DNA from: Candidatus Latescibacterota bacterium
GTDB taxonomy: Bacteria; Latescibacterota; UBA2968; UBA8231
DNA length: 51,764 nt
NCBI GenBank assembly: GCA_020852055.1
Contig: JADZBP010000113.1
Span: forward strand, 1 to 51,764
Direction of reading: 5' to 3'
In this document: positions 28,533-39,195 of the stretch, piece by piece
Layout: each line of letters begins with the position of its first letter
Position numbering within the stretch: the first letter of the stretch is position 1
Made by a program: the position numbers and the translations under genes
Notes under the pieces: model-generated
The model's database searches: none
What the model was told of the DNA's origin: nothing
What the model saw: the letters and a program-made list of their open reading frames with translations, nothing else

Positions 28533-29629
28533 TGGCCCAGAGCGCCCGCGACCTGGTGCTGGGGGCGTTTCGCTTCGAGCCGCCCCCGCGTATCCCCCGC
28601 TTCGACAACTTCTGGGAGTATCCCCAGTCCTGGGCGCAGCGGCTGGGCCCGGCCCACGCCCTGAGCGACATCGCCATCTGGGTGCCCGAGGAGGGGGCCT
28701 TCTGCACCCGCGCCCGTTTGCTCAAGGAGGAGGAGGGCTGGATCTACGAGGTGGACACCTGGGGCCGCACCATCCGCCGGCGCCGCGACGCCTACTTCGT
28801 CGAGACCCTCGCGGTGCCCATCCCGCCCGGCGCCGATCCCGACCGGATCAGCTTTGACTCCCCTGCCCTGGACCAGCGTTACCTCAAGGCCGGCACCGAG
28901 GCCGAAACCCTGCAACTGCTGGCCGCCGACAAGGAACGCCACTGCGTCTTCGGCAAGACCGGCGGCCCGTACCTGCGCACCACCTTTGTGCGCGGGGAGG
29001 AGCAGTTCCTGCTCGATATCGCCGGCGACCCGCCCCTGGCCCGCGCCCTGGCCGACAAGATGGCCGACCACCTCATCGGTCTGGCCCGGGAGCAGTTGCG
29101 GCGCTGGTCCCTGCACGACACCGGGGTGTGGATCTACGACGACATGGCCTACAACGAGGGGCCGATGTTCAGCCCCAGGTCCTTCGAGCAGGTCTTCCTG
29201 CCCGGGTACCGGCGCATGATCCGCGCCTTCAAGGAGGCCGGCGCCCGCTGGGTGCTGCTGCACTCGGACGGCAATATCCTGCCCATCCTCGACATGCTGG
29301 TCGAGGCCGGCATCGACGGACTCAATCCGCTCGAAAAACGGGCCGGCATGGATGCCGCCCTGATCCGCCGGCGTTATCCGCGCCTGATCCTCACCGGCGG
29401 CATGTGCAACACCCACACCCTGGTCGAGGGACCGGCGGCGGCAGTGGAGGCCGAGGCCCGCGAACTCATCGACCTGGGCCAGGAGGGCGGGCTGGTGATC
29501 GGCACCCACTCCATCAGCCCCGAGATCCCCCTGGCGCACTACGAAGCGTACCACCACACCTGCCAGACCTACGGCAACTACCAACAGCGGCTGGCAGTCC
29601 CCCAAGACGAGCAGAGAGGAAAACGATGA
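28532..29629 (+). CDS. Uroporphyrinogen decarboxylase-family (URO-D-like) protein 2
   Basis: A 365-residue URO-D/MtaA superfamily TIM barrel, starting at the ATG inside a TGATG overlap with the TIM-barrel gene. Family features are DLVLGAFRFEPPPRIPRFD at the start and VLLHSDGNILPILDMLVEAG in the C-terminal half. Unlike the other two URO-D-like proteins here, the H-x-C motif reads HSDGN, so the Cys zinc ligand of corrinoid methyltransferases is absent. The C-terminal segment (GTHSISPEIPLAHY) also lacks a Cys. A zinc-dependent methyltransferase role is therefore unlikely. Its stop overlaps the Gfo/Idh start (ATGA). Confidence 0.82.
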   Translation: MAQSARDLVLGAFRFEPPPRIPRFDNFWEYPQSWAQRLGPAHALSDIAIWVPEEGAFCTRARLLKEEEGWIYEVDTWGRTIRRRRDAYFVETLAVPIPPGADPDRISFDSPALDQRYLKAGTEAETLQLLAADKERHCVFGKTGGPYLRTTFVRGEEQFLLDIAGDPPLARALADKMADHLIGLAREQLRRWSLHDTGVWIYDDMAYNEGPMFSPRSFEQVFLPGYRRMIRAFKEAGARWVLLHSDGNILPILDMLVEAGIDGLNPLEKRAGMDAALIRRRYPRLILTGGMCNTHTLVEGPAAAVEAEARELIDLGQEGGLVIGTHSISPEIPLAHYEAYHHTCQTYGNYQQRLAVPQDEQRGKR

Positions 29630-30654
29630 GCAAGATTCAGCTGGGTTTCATCGGCTGCGGCGGCAATGCCACCGCCCATATCGGCCGCGCCCTCGAGATG
29701 CCCGAGGTCCAGGTCGCCGCCCTGTGCGATACCAGCGAGGCGAGCCTGTTGCGGGTGCAGGAACGGTACCCGGCGCTGGAAGGAGTGCCCACCTACACCG
29801 ACTACCACCAGTTGCTGGCCCAGGCGGACCTCGATGCGGTGGAGATCTCCACCCCCCATACCCTGCACTTCGAACAGATCATGGCCTCCCTCGCCAAGGG
29901 CCTGCACGTACTCACCGAAAAACCCATGGTCTGCAGCGTCGAGCATGCCCACACCGTGATCGCCGAGGCCGAGGCGCGGGGCAAAATTCTAATGATCGCC
30001 TACCAGCGGCACCTGGCGCCGCAGTTTCGCTATATCCGCAACCAGATCCTGGCCGGCGAGTTGGGCGAGATCCAGTTCATCTCGGCCCTGCAGGACCAGA
30101 ACTGGCTGCGGCTCACCGTGGGCAGCTGGCGGCAGCAGTTGTCGCTATCGGGGGGCGGTCAGTTGAACGATTCGGGCAGCCACCTGCTCGACATCCTGCT
30201 GTGGATGACCGGGCTGGAGGTGGATGAGGTGCAGGCCTTCCAGCAGAATTTCACTTCGGAGGTGGACATCAATTCGGCCCTGTCGCTGCGTTTCCGCAAC
30301 GGGGCCCTGGGGACTATCTCGGTGGTGGGAAATTCGCCGGCCAACGGCATGTGGGAGGATCTGACCATCTGGGGCAGCAAGGCGGTGATCTACCTGCGCA
30401 ACGGCGAGATCACCTATCGCACCGCGCTGTCCAACGACAGCCACACCCCGAGCAACCTGCCGGGAGGCACCACCCCGGACCGCAACTTCATCGACGCGAT
30501 CCTGGGGCGCGACAGCGTGCAGGTGCCGCCGGTGTGCGGGCTGCGGGTCATCGAACTGACCGAAGCCGCCTGGGAATCGGCGCGCACCGGCCGGCCGGCC
30601 AAGGTGAAACGCAGCAACACCGGCCGGGGAAAAACGCGCCAGACGCGCGAATAA
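29626..30654 (+). CDS. Gfo/Idh/MocA-family oxidoreductase 1
   Basis: A 342-residue NAD(P)-dependent sugar or inositol dehydrogenase-like protein. The N-terminal Rossmann motif is GFIGCGGNA, the family EKP motif is HVLTEKPMVC, and the C-terminal sheet domain holds GGQLNDSGSHLLDILLW, where D and H are the usual catalytic pair region. The start overlaps the stop of the URO-D-like gene. The three genes 27183-30654 form one tightly coupled transcript. It probably oxidises or reduces a keto group on a sugar-like substrate. Confidence 0.9.
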   Translation: MSKIQLGFIGCGGNATAHIGRALEMPEVQVAALCDTSEASLLRVQERYPALEGVPTYTDYHQLLAQADLDAVEISTPHTLHFEQIMASLAKGLHVLTEKPMVCSVEHAHTVIAEAEARGKILMIAYQRHLAPQFRYIRNQILAGELGEIQFISALQDQNWLRLTVGSWRQQLSLSGGGQLNDSGSHLLDILLWMTGLEVDEVQAFQQNFTSEVDINSALSLRFRNGALGTISVVGNSPANGMWEDLTIWGSKAVIYLRNGEITYRTALSNDSHTPSNLPGGTTPDRNFIDAILGRDSVQVPPVCGLRVIELTEAAWESARTGRPAKVKRSNTGRGKTRQTRE

Positions 30655-30978
30655 CTACGGGGTGGTCGGCGGCGGCGGCGCGCCCTCGCGCGACTGGTGC
30701 AGGGCTTCCTTGAGCTGCTTGCCCGGTTTGAAATGCGTCTTGCGCCGGGCCGGCACATAGACGATCTCGCCGGTGCGCGGATTGCGGGCCGCCGGCTTGG
30801 GCTGGGTGTTCTTCACCTCGAGCACGCCGAAACCCCTGATCTCGATGCGGTTGCCCTGGATCAGGTTCTCCCGCATGGCCTCGAAGAGGCTGTCGATCAT
30901 CTTGGCGGCGGTGTTGTTCTTGCAGCCGATGGCCTCGGCCACCGAGCCGGTGAGATCTTTTTTGGTGATGGTCTGCAA
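30655..30978 (-). CDS. HU/IHF-family DNA-binding protein
   Basis: A 107-residue histone-like protein. It starts with TITKKDLTGSVAEAIG, has the core FGVLEV after IEIRGFG, and the DNA-binding arm signature ARNPRTGE (about residues 64-71). I chose the TTG at 30978, with GGAGG 8 nt upstream, because the reading frame before it lacks homology to the family. The C-terminal tail (REGAPPPPTTP) is longer than in E. coli HU. It bends DNA as a dimer. It ends directly against the convergent Gfo/Idh gene (no gap). Confidence 0.92.
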   Translation of the reverse strand: MQTITKKDLTGSVAEAIGCKNNTAAKMIDSLFEAMRENLIQGNRIEIRGFGVLEVKNTQPKPAARNPRTGEIVYVPARRKTHFKPGKQLKEALHQSREGAPPPPTTP

Positions 30979-31060
30979 GGGGACACCTCCTCTCACGCTG
31001 CTGTGGATTCTGGCAACACACAGCATTAGTAGCTGATAAACAAAAACTTATAACATGCCT

Positions 31061-31089
31061 AAATAAGTTCAGAAGCTCTGAAAAGTCAA
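31061..31089 (-). promoter_or_regulatory. Putative sigma70 promoter of the HU-like gene
   Basis: Minus-strand TTGACT (31084-31089) and TTATTT (31061-31066) with 17-nt spacing. TATAAG further on is an alternative -10. The 80-nt leader that follows is AT-rich. Confidence 0.45.
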
Positions 31090-31118
31090 GGAGATTTGTA
31101 TTTTCGCCGCGCCGCCGG

Positions 31119-31147
31119 TTTTGGGGCGCGGTTTTTCTGTGTATATT
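31119..31147 (+). promoter_or_regulatory. Weak candidate promoter for the PhyH-MDR-PhyH operon
   Basis: TTTTGG (31119-31124) and TATATT (31142-31147) with 17-nt spacing, upstream of the AGGAGG at 31175-31180. The -35 is poor. Confidence 0.3.
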
Positions 31148-31185
31148 GCCGCAATTGCCCAAGCCCAATAATACAGGAGGTTTGC

Positions 31186-31989
31186 ATGGGAGCACCCCCG
31201 CTGAGCGCCGAGCAGCTCCGCCAGTTCGACCAGGACGGGTACCTGATCCTCGAGGACTATTTCCCCCGCGCCGACATGGAACTGCTCAGCCGCATCGCCC
31301 GCGCCGACCAGCAGTTGGCCGCCATCGCCGTGGACCGCCGCGACGCCGACGGCCGGGTGGGCCGCCTCTCGCTGCGCTACGAACTGCCCGAGGATGTGTA
31401 CAGCGCCCTGGTGCACAGCCGGCGCATCGTCGAACCCCTGGAGCAGTTGCTGCGCGCCGAGGTCTACCACTACCACCACAAGATGATGATCAAAGAGCCC
31501 TTCGGCGGCGGCGCCTGGGAATGGCACCAGGACTTCGGCTACTGGTACAGCGGCTTCCACTACCCCGACATGGCCAGTTGTATGATCGCCCTGGACCGGG
31601 CCACCCGCCAGAACGGCTGCCTGCAGGTGATCCGCGGTTCCCATCGGCTGGGCCGCATCGACCACGGCAAGGTGGCCGACCAGACCGGCGCCGACCCGCA
31701 GCGGGTCGAACTCGTCCTGCAGCGCCTCGACAAGGTCTACTGCGAGCTGAGCCCGGGCAGCGCCCTCTTCTTCCACAGCAACCTGCTGCACCGCTCCGAC
31801 GCCAACAACAGCCCGGACCCGCGCTGGGCCCTGATCTGCTGCTACAACACCGTGCACAACCCGCCCTTCCGCCCCGAGGTCAAAGGCCAGTACGAGCGGC
31901 TCGAACGCTGGGACGACGCGCAGGTACATGCCATGGCCGAAAAACACTGGCAGGAGGTCAGCCAGGGACAGGCCGCCACCCACCCATGA
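31186..31989 (+). CDS. Phytanoyl-CoA dioxygenase (PhyH) family protein 1
   Basis: A 267-residue Fe(II)/2-oxoglutarate-dependent oxygenase. The iron-binding facial triad is H114-x-D116 (in WEWHQDFGYW) and H202 (in NLLHRSDAN), and R213 follows as the likely 2-oxoglutarate contact. The ATG at 31186 has a perfect AGGAGG. PhyH enzymes hydroxylate unactivated carbons of small molecules. It is the first gene of a three-gene operon with ATGA and TGATG overlaps, together with an MDR dehydrogenase and a second PhyH. Confidence 0.9.
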   Translation: MGAPPLSAEQLRQFDQDGYLILEDYFPRADMELLSRIARADQQLAAIAVDRRDADGRVGRLSLRYELPEDVYSALVHSRRIVEPLEQLLRAEVYHYHHKMMIKEPFGGGAWEWHQDFGYWYSGFHYPDMASCMIALDRATRQNGCLQVIRGSHRLGRIDHGKVADQTGADPQRVELVLQRLDKVYCELSPGSALFFHSNLLHRSDANNSPDPRWALICCYNTVHNPPFRPEVKGQYERLERWDDAQVHAMAEKHWQEVSQGQAATHP

Positions 31990-32954
31990 AACGGGTCGCC
32001 AAACCCGCCGGGCGTTTCAACATCGCCATCGAGGAAACCGAGCGCCCGCGCCTCGCCCCCACCGAGGTGCTGATCCGCGCCGAGTGCTCGCTGATCAGCC
32101 GCGGCTCCGAGATCTGGCGGCGCTACGCCCGCGAGGAGGCCATCGATCCGCGTATGATGGGGTACTCCCTGGCCGGCAGGATCGTGGAGGTGGGGGCCCA
32201 GGTAAGGGAGTTTGCCCCCGGCGACCGGGTGGCGGCCTTGGCCCCGCACGCCGAGTACGCCGCCATGGAGGTGGTCGCGCCGGCCCACCGGCCCAGCGTC
32301 GTCAGGCTACCGGCCGGGGTCAGCGCCGAGGCCGGCACCTTCTGGCCCCTGGCCACCAGTTCGGTGCTGTGGATGGAGGAGTTGCGCGCCCAGCCCGGCG
32401 ACCCGGTGGTGATCCTGGGGCAGGGGTTGGTGGGCAGCGGCTGTATGCAGATCCTCAGGGTCCTGACCGGGGCCCGCGTGCTCGCCGTGGATGCCCTGCC
32501 CCCTCGCTGCGCCCTGGCCCGCAGCCTGGGCGCCGACGCGGTGGTCGACGCCTCGACCGAGGACCCGGTGGCGGCGGTGCGGCAGCTAACCGGAGGGGAA
32601 GGCGCCCAGGCCGTGGTCGAAGCCGTGGGCGGCCGGGCCGGCGCTGCGGCCTTTGCCCAGGCCCAGGACATGCTGCGGCGCGGCGGGCTCCTGCAGGTGC
32701 TGGGTCTCTACGAAGACGAACCCCTGCCCCTCGATTCGGCCAAGATCCAGGGCCGCCGCCTGGTGGGCGGGTATCTCGATCCGGACCAGCGGCCCCGCGC
32801 TTCGGACCGCGCCCTCCAGCTCCTGGCCGATGGCCAACTGCAGGCGGCGCAGATGATCACCCACCGCTTCCCCTTTGCCGAGGCTGCGGCCGCTTTCGAC
32901 CTGCTCTACCACCACCCCGGCGAAACGCTGGGCGTACTCCTGGTGTGGGACTGA
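31986..32954 (+). CDS. Medium-chain dehydrogenase/reductase (zinc-type alcohol dehydrogenase-like)
   Basis: A 322-residue MDR protein. The N-terminal GroES-like domain has SLISRGSEIWR where catalytic-zinc ADHs carry a Cys, so it may lack the catalytic zinc. The cofactor domain has GQGLVGSG and a following AVDALP, and a C-terminal FPFAEAAAAFDLLYHH segment typical of the family. It overlaps the PhyH genes on both sides (ATGA before, TGATG after). It could oxidise the alcohol made by one of the PhyH enzymes. Substrate unknown. Confidence 0.87.
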   Translation: MKRVAKPAGRFNIAIEETERPRLAPTEVLIRAECSLISRGSEIWRRYAREEAIDPRMMGYSLAGRIVEVGAQVREFAPGDRVAALAPHAEYAAMEVVAPAHRPSVVRLPAGVSAEAGTFWPLATSSVLWMEELRAQPGDPVVILGQGLVGSGCMQILRVLTGARVLAVDALPPRCALARSLGADAVVDASTEDPVAAVRQLTGGEGAQAVVEAVGGRAGAAAFAQAQDMLRRGGLLQVLGLYEDEPLPLDSAKIQGRRLVGGYLDPDQRPRASDRALQLLADGQLQAAQMITHRFPFAEAAAAFDLLYHHPGETLGVLLVWD

Positions 32955-33676
32955 TGGATCAGACCCTGAGCCCCGCCGAGCAGGCCGCCTGCCAACAACT
33001 GAAGAGCCAGGGGTACACGGTACTGGAGGCATTGCTGGACCCGGAGGAGGCGGAGCGGCTGGATGCGCGGGGGCGGGTGTTGATGGCCGGCAAGAGCGGG
33101 TACGCAAAACTGGAGGGCGCGTTGAATCCCCTCCCGGAACTGGCGCCCCTGTGTATACACCCGGCGGTGCTGCGTATCGCCGGGCATTTCCTGGGAGAGC
33201 CCTTTTACCTGCTCAACAATGTCTGCCTGATGTGGTGCCAGCCCGGCGCTCCCGGCGGCCGGCTGCACGCCGACTGGCCGCTGGGTGACGTGCCAGAGCC
33301 CTACCCCTCCTGGCCCATGCTCTTGCAGACGATGTGGATGCTGACGGATTTCACCGCGGAGAACGGGGCCACCCGGCTGGTCCCGGCCACCCACCTGGGC
33401 GGCCGCCATCCGGCCCTGGCTCAGGACGCGGGCGAGGTGCCGGCCCTGGGAAGGCGCGGCTCAGTATTGATCTGGAATGGGGGGGTGTGGCACCGCAACG
33501 GGGCCAATACCAGCGTTGACCAGCACCGCATGGGCGCCAACGCCGCCTATATCCCCCGCTTCGTGCACCGGCCCGAGTTGTGGCCGCGCTTGTGCCGCGA
33601 CCTCTATCGCCAGTTCCCCGCCGCCCTTCAGCAGCTGCTCGAACGGGCGGTGGAACCCGACTCAGGCGCCGTCTGA
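32954..33676 (+). CDS. Phytanoyl-CoA dioxygenase (PhyH) family protein 2
   Basis: A 240-residue Fe(II)/2-oxoglutarate oxygenase with H105-x-D107 (in LHADWPLGD) and H180 (in GVWHRNGAN), and R192 as the likely 2-oxoglutarate ligand. It is distinct from the first PhyH of the operon. Its ATG overlaps the stop of the MDR gene. The last 15 nt overlap the end of the convergent sdhB gene. Two oxygenases around one dehydrogenase suggest a stepwise oxidation, for example of a methyl or N-alkyl group, but this is only an inference. Confidence 0.88.
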   Translation: MDQTLSPAEQAACQQLKSQGYTVLEALLDPEEAERLDARGRVLMAGKSGYAKLEGALNPLPELAPLCIHPAVLRIAGHFLGEPFYLLNNVCLMWCQPGAPGGRLHADWPLGDVPEPYPSWPMLLQTMWMLTDFTAENGATRLVPATHLGGRHPALAQDAGEVPALGRRGSVLIWNGGVWHRNGANTSVDQHRMGANAAYIPRFVHRPELWPRLCRDLYRQFPAALQQLLERAVEPDSGAV

Positions 33677-34443
33677 GGCACCCCGCTGGCGCGGCGGATT
33701 CCAGCAGGCCTTGGCCTGCTCCCGGTTGAGGAAGGCGATGTGGGAGGCCGAGATCTCCTTGGGGCAGACCGCCTCGCACTCGTACTCGTTGGTGCAGTTG
33801 CCAAAACCCTCTTCGTCCATCGCCTGCACCATCGCCAGCACCCGCTGCGCCCGTTCGGACTGACCCTGGGGCAGGATGCCGAGGTGTTTGACCTTGGCGG
33901 CCACGAAGAGCCGCGCCGAGGCGTTGCGGCACGAGGCCACGCAGGCCCCGCAGCCGATGCAGGCCGCCGCATCCATGGCCTCCTCGGCGATGTCCTGGGG
34001 CACCAGCAAGGCGTTGCCGTCGGGGGCGGAACCGGTGTTCACCGAGGTGTAGCCGCCAGCCTGGATGATGCGGTCCAGCGCCGAACGGTCTACCACCAGA
34101 TCCTTGACCACCGGGAAGGCCGCCGCCCGCCAGGGTTCAATGTGGATGGTGTCGCCGTCCTTGAAGCTGCGCATATAGAGCTGGCAGGTGGTGGTGCCCT
34201 TGCCCGGCCCGTGCGGCACCCCGTTGATCACCAGGCCGCAGGCCCCGCAGATGCCCTCGCGGCAGTCGCTCTCGAAGGCGATGGGTTCCTCGCCCTTGAG
34301 GGAGAGCTGATCGTTGACCACGTCGAGCATCTCCAGGAAGGACATGTCCGGGGAGATGTCCGCCGCCGGATAGGTCACCATCCGGCCAGGCGCCTGGCTG
34401 TTGGGCTGGCGCCATACCTTGAGCGTCAGATTCATGCCGGTGC

Positions 34444-34447
<4 letters not shown>
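33662..34447 (-). CDS. sdhB: Succinate dehydrogenase/fumarate reductase iron-sulfur subunit
   Basis: A 261-residue iron-sulfur protein. The [2Fe-2S] ligands are in [12 protein letters not shown] with a later Cys in TTTCQLY; the second half has [11 protein letters not shown] and [12 protein letters not shown] for the [4Fe-4S] and [3Fe-4S] clusters. The start is a GTG with GAGGAG 6 nt upstream, and it overlaps the sdhA stop (GTGA). It carries electrons from SdhA to the quinone site at SdhC. It is the last gene of the sdhC-sdhA-sdhB operon. Confidence 0.95.
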
Positions 34448-36357
<1,910 letters not shown>

Positions 36358-36369
36358 CGCCCTACCTCA

Positions 36370-36999
36370 TCAGGTGAAAAGGAAGATCCACAGGGGGATG
36401 ACCCCAAAGCCGCCGGCCAGGACCAGGCAGACGAGGATGCTGGCCGAACGCTGCCGCGGCGAGAGCTGGATGCCCAGGGTCTGGAAGGCGCTCTGGAAGG
36501 AGTGCCACAGGTGGAAACCCAAGAGGACCATGGCCAGGACGTAGCCGCCGGCGTAGAGCGGGGTCTTGAAACTCTTCATCACCAGGTCATAAAGGGTGCC
36601 ACCGCCCCGGTCGCCGTATTTGAAGTTGATCAGGTGGATGATCAGGAAGGTGAAGGTGGCGAGCCCCGAGTAGAGCATGGTGGCCGAAGCCCAGTTGCGG
36701 CCGCCCGAGGCGCGTTCTACCTGATATCCCCGGGGGCGGGCCCGCCGGTTGTCGAGGCTGACGCTGATGGCCAGCCACACGTGCAGGATGAGGACCAGGA
36801 TCAACCCGATCTCCACCGGCACGATCAGCGGGTGGTTGAGCAGGAACTCGGAATAGGCGTTGTACTGCGCCCCTCCGTCCCCCTTGAAGAGCAGCATATT
36901 GCCCGCCAGATGGCCGGCCAGGAACATGTAGAGCGCCAGTCCGGTCAGGGCCATGCCCAGCTTCTTGCCGACCGAGCCGGAGAACAATTTGGCGAGCAT
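36370..36999 (-). CDS. sdhC: Succinate dehydrogenase cytochrome b558-type membrane subunit
   Basis: A 209-residue membrane protein with five hydrophobic helices and several helix histidines (GHLAGN, ILHVWLA, IIHLINF, GFHLWHSF) that can ligate two haems b. The opening GKKLGMALTGLALYMFLAGHL is the b558-family pattern, shortened here to KKLGMALTGL. It anchors SdhAB and reacts with the quinone. It is the first gene of the operon, with GAGGAGG before the ATG. No sdhD is present, as expected for this type. Confidence 0.93.
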   Translation of the reverse strand: MLAKLFSGSVGKKLGMALTGLALYMFLAGHLAGNMLLFKGDGGAQYNAYSEFLLNHPLIVPVEIGLILVLILHVWLAISVSLDNRRARPRGYQVERASGGRNWASATMLYSGLATFTFLIIHLINFKYGDRGGGTLYDLVMKSFKTPLYAGGYVLAMVLLGFHLWHSFQSAFQTLGIQLSPRQRSASILVCLVLAGGFGVIPLWIFLFT

Positions 37000-37030
37000 T
37001 GCCGTCCTCCTCCGCTTCTCCTGGGTTCAA

Positions 37031-37062
37031 GAACGGGTCTAATATCGAAATAAAACCCGTTC
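37031..37062. promoter_or_regulatory. Inverted repeat around the sdh -10
   Basis: GAACGGGT (37031-37038) and ACCCGTTC (37055-37062) flank the predicted -10 of sdhC with a 16-nt spacer. It could be an operator, or a weak hairpin after the URO-D-like gene; no T-run follows. Confidence 0.35.
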
Positions 37063-37069
37063 CCGGCAA
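37041..37069 (-). promoter_or_regulatory. Putative sigma70 promoter of the sdh operon
   Basis: Minus-strand TTGCCG (37064-37069) and GATATT (37041-37046) with 17-nt spacing, about 40 nt before sdhC. Confidence 0.45.
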
Positions 37070-37075
37070 TGCGCC

Positions 37076-38158
37076 TCAGTAACTGCCCAGGCGCAGCCCT
37101 TCGTCGACGAAATAGCGGTAGGTCTGGTACTCGGTGGTGGTGGGAATGGAGTGATCCGAGTGCAGGATATAACCGCAGTTTCCCCGCACCGCCGGGATCT
37201 TCTCGGCCAGCTCGCGGCGGATGGCGTCGCGGTCGTTGGCCACCAGGTTGCGGGCGTCCATGCCGCCGAAGAGCGAGAGCCGGTCGCCAAAATTGCGGTG
37301 GATGCGCAAGAGGTCCATGCCGGCCTTGACCTCGATGACCTGCAGGCAGTCGATGCCGGCCTCGACCATGTCGGCCAGCAAGGGCTCGATGAAACCGCAG
37401 GAGTGCATGATCACCGGCAGGCCCAGGGAATGGGCATAGTCGATGGTGCGGGTGTGGGCCGGCTTGAGCAGCTCGCGGTACATATCCGGCGACATGAAGG
37501 GTCTTTCCTTGAAGCCCATATCCTCATAGAACCAGATGCCGTCCGGCTTGCCCTCCTGGGCAAAGAGCATCTCCATCAGATTGATGGTCAACTCGGCGTA
37601 GGTGTCGGCCATGTCGCGCACCCAGCCCGGGTCGAGGGCCATGCCCATCAGCATGTATTCGTGGCCGCAGACCGGGTGCATCAACTCAAAGGAATTGACC
37701 CCGGACCAGCAGAAGAAACGCTGGTGCTTGCGGCACTCCTCCTTGGCGTGGCGATAGGCCTCGAAATTGATGCGCCGGGGCTCGGGTTTGAGCATCGGCT
37801 TGATGCCCGCCTCCCAGGCCGGCCGCTCCTTGACCTCGAAATCCACGTGCTCGGGGGTGGAACTGTGTAACTTGTGCCGGCGCAGCACCGCGCCGTTGCC
37901 GTCGCGGGTGAGCACCGTCTCCTCGGTCTCCTCCAGTACCTCGGGCACAAAATCGAGGCGGGCCACCATGTTGAAGGCCCAACAGGTGGACATGTCGAAG
38001 CCGAAGTGCAGGGCCAGATCCTCGTCCGGCCGCACATGGCCCTGGTCCTGCCACACCTTGAGGGTATCCCCCCAGAAGTGCTCGTACAGCCCGATGCGAT
38101 CGACGGGCTGGCGCCTGAGGATGTTGCCGATGCGTTCCACGCCGGTCATTGGTTGCAT
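37076..38158 (-). CDS. Uroporphyrinogen decarboxylase-family (URO-D-like) protein 3
   Basis: A 360-residue URO-D/MtaA superfamily protein. The ATG at 38158 has AGGGAG 7 nt upstream; a second ATG 9 nt later is possible. Family features are GVERIGNILRRQPVDRIGLY, IWFYEDMGFKERPFMSP and VIMHSCGFIEPLLADMVEAG, with the H-x-C pair intact. The C-terminal segment ILHSDHSIPTTTEY lacks the second zinc Cys of corrinoid methyltransferases. It lies divergent to a PhyH operon and upstream of sdhC. Function unknown beyond the superfamily. Confidence 0.82.
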   Translation of the reverse strand: MQPMTGVERIGNILRRQPVDRIGLYEHFWGDTLKVWQDQGHVRPDEDLALHFGFDMSTCWAFNMVARLDFVPEVLEETEETVLTRDGNGAVLRRHKLHSSTPEHVDFEVKERPAWEAGIKPMLKPEPRRINFEAYRHAKEECRKHQRFFCWSGVNSFELMHPVCGHEYMLMGMALDPGWVRDMADTYAELTINLMEMLFAQEGKPDGIWFYEDMGFKERPFMSPDMYRELLKPAHTRTIDYAHSLGLPVIMHSCGFIEPLLADMVEAGIDCLQVIEVKAGMDLLRIHRNFGDRLSLFGGMDARNLVANDRDAIRRELAEKIPAVRGNCGYILHSDHSIPTTTEYQTYRYFVDEGLRLGSY

Positions 38159-38273
38159 GTGCGGTCTCCCTCGCGAGTGCTTATCTTCAAGGCGGTGCAG
38201 AGCGGGCGCCCGGTGCGGCGCCTTCCTAAAGAATGTTCGCAAAACCCCTGTCCCGAGCAACGAGGAACACCAG

Positions 38274-39149
38274 ATGGTCCACGTTTCCCCCCAGCCGGCA
38301 ACCCTCCCCTACCGCTGCGAGTTTGCGCCCTCCGAAACCGCGGCCATCGCCGCCTGCAACCGCGACCACGGGTTTGCCGTGGTCAAAGGGGTGCTGGGCC
38401 GGCCCCAGGTGGAACAGCTCAAGGAGACGGTCTGGCGGGTACTCGATCCTGAGCGCACCCTGACGCCGGGGCAGACGCGGGTGCAGATCGACTTCATCGA
38501 ACACGCCCCGCCGCTGTGGGACCTGCTGGAGCACGAGGACTTCCTCCGCCTCAACCGGGCCATCCTAGGCACCGAGGACCTGACCGTGCACCGCTCGGCG
38601 GCGATCTTGAAGAACGTCGGCGCCGGCCCGGTGACCTGGCACACCGATTGGCACGGGTTCGGCCCGCTGCCGGCCCGCACCCCCAACGAAATCCTCAACC
38701 GGGGCGAGTGGCCCAACGGCATGTGGTTCTATCTCAACGGCACCCACCCCAGCCGCGCCGGCCTGGCGGTGATCGCCGATTCCCACACCCTCGACTGGGC
38801 CGGCCCCGAGGGCTTCGCCTTTACCGAGTACCGCCGCTCCTTCCACCGTCGCGGTGAGGAGCCCAAAGCCTACGACCGCTTCGACGTGCCCGGTATGGTG
38901 CCGCTCTTCACCGAGCCGGGCGATCTGATCCTCTTCGACACCCGCACCTACCACGCGGCCTTCCCCCACGGGGGCAGCGAGGCACGCCTCTCCTGCGGCT
39001 TCATCTTCCGGCCCACCGCGCCGCCTTTCCGCGTGCCCTGGGCCCTGACCGAGAGCGCCCGCCGTTTCCGCGCCGCCCTCCCCTCCAGGTTGCACCCCTT
39101 TGTCGGGGACTACACCGGCCTGGACCAGGACTGGAAACTGGCCGAGTGA
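38274..39149 (+). CDS. Phytanoyl-CoA dioxygenase (PhyH) family protein 3
   Basis: A 291-residue Fe(II)/2-oxoglutarate oxygenase. The triad is H123-x-D125 (in TWHTDWHGFG) and H227 (in TRTYHAAFPHGG), with R238 (SEARLS) for 2-oxoglutarate. The ATG at 38274 has GAGGA upstream. It heads a four-gene plus-strand run with a nitronate-monooxygenase-like protein, a Gfo/Idh oxidoreductase and a DUF4932 protein; the gap to the next gene is 46 nt. It is only distantly similar to the other two PhyH proteins. Confidence 0.88.
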   Translation: MVHVSPQPATLPYRCEFAPSETAAIAACNRDHGFAVVKGVLGRPQVEQLKETVWRVLDPERTLTPGQTRVQIDFIEHAPPLWDLLEHEDFLRLNRAILGTEDLTVHRSAAILKNVGAGPVTWHTDWHGFGPLPARTPNEILNRGEWPNGMWFYLNGTHPSRAGLAVIADSHTLDWAGPEGFAFTEYRRSFHRRGEEPKAYDRFDVPGMVPLFTEPGDLILFDTRTYHAAFPHGGSEARLSCGFIFRPTAPPFRVPWALTESARRFRAALPSRLHPFVGDYTGLDQDWKLAE

Positions 39150-39195
39150 CCCCTTTCCGCCGCTCCACTCCACATCACCTGAAGGAACGATCAAT

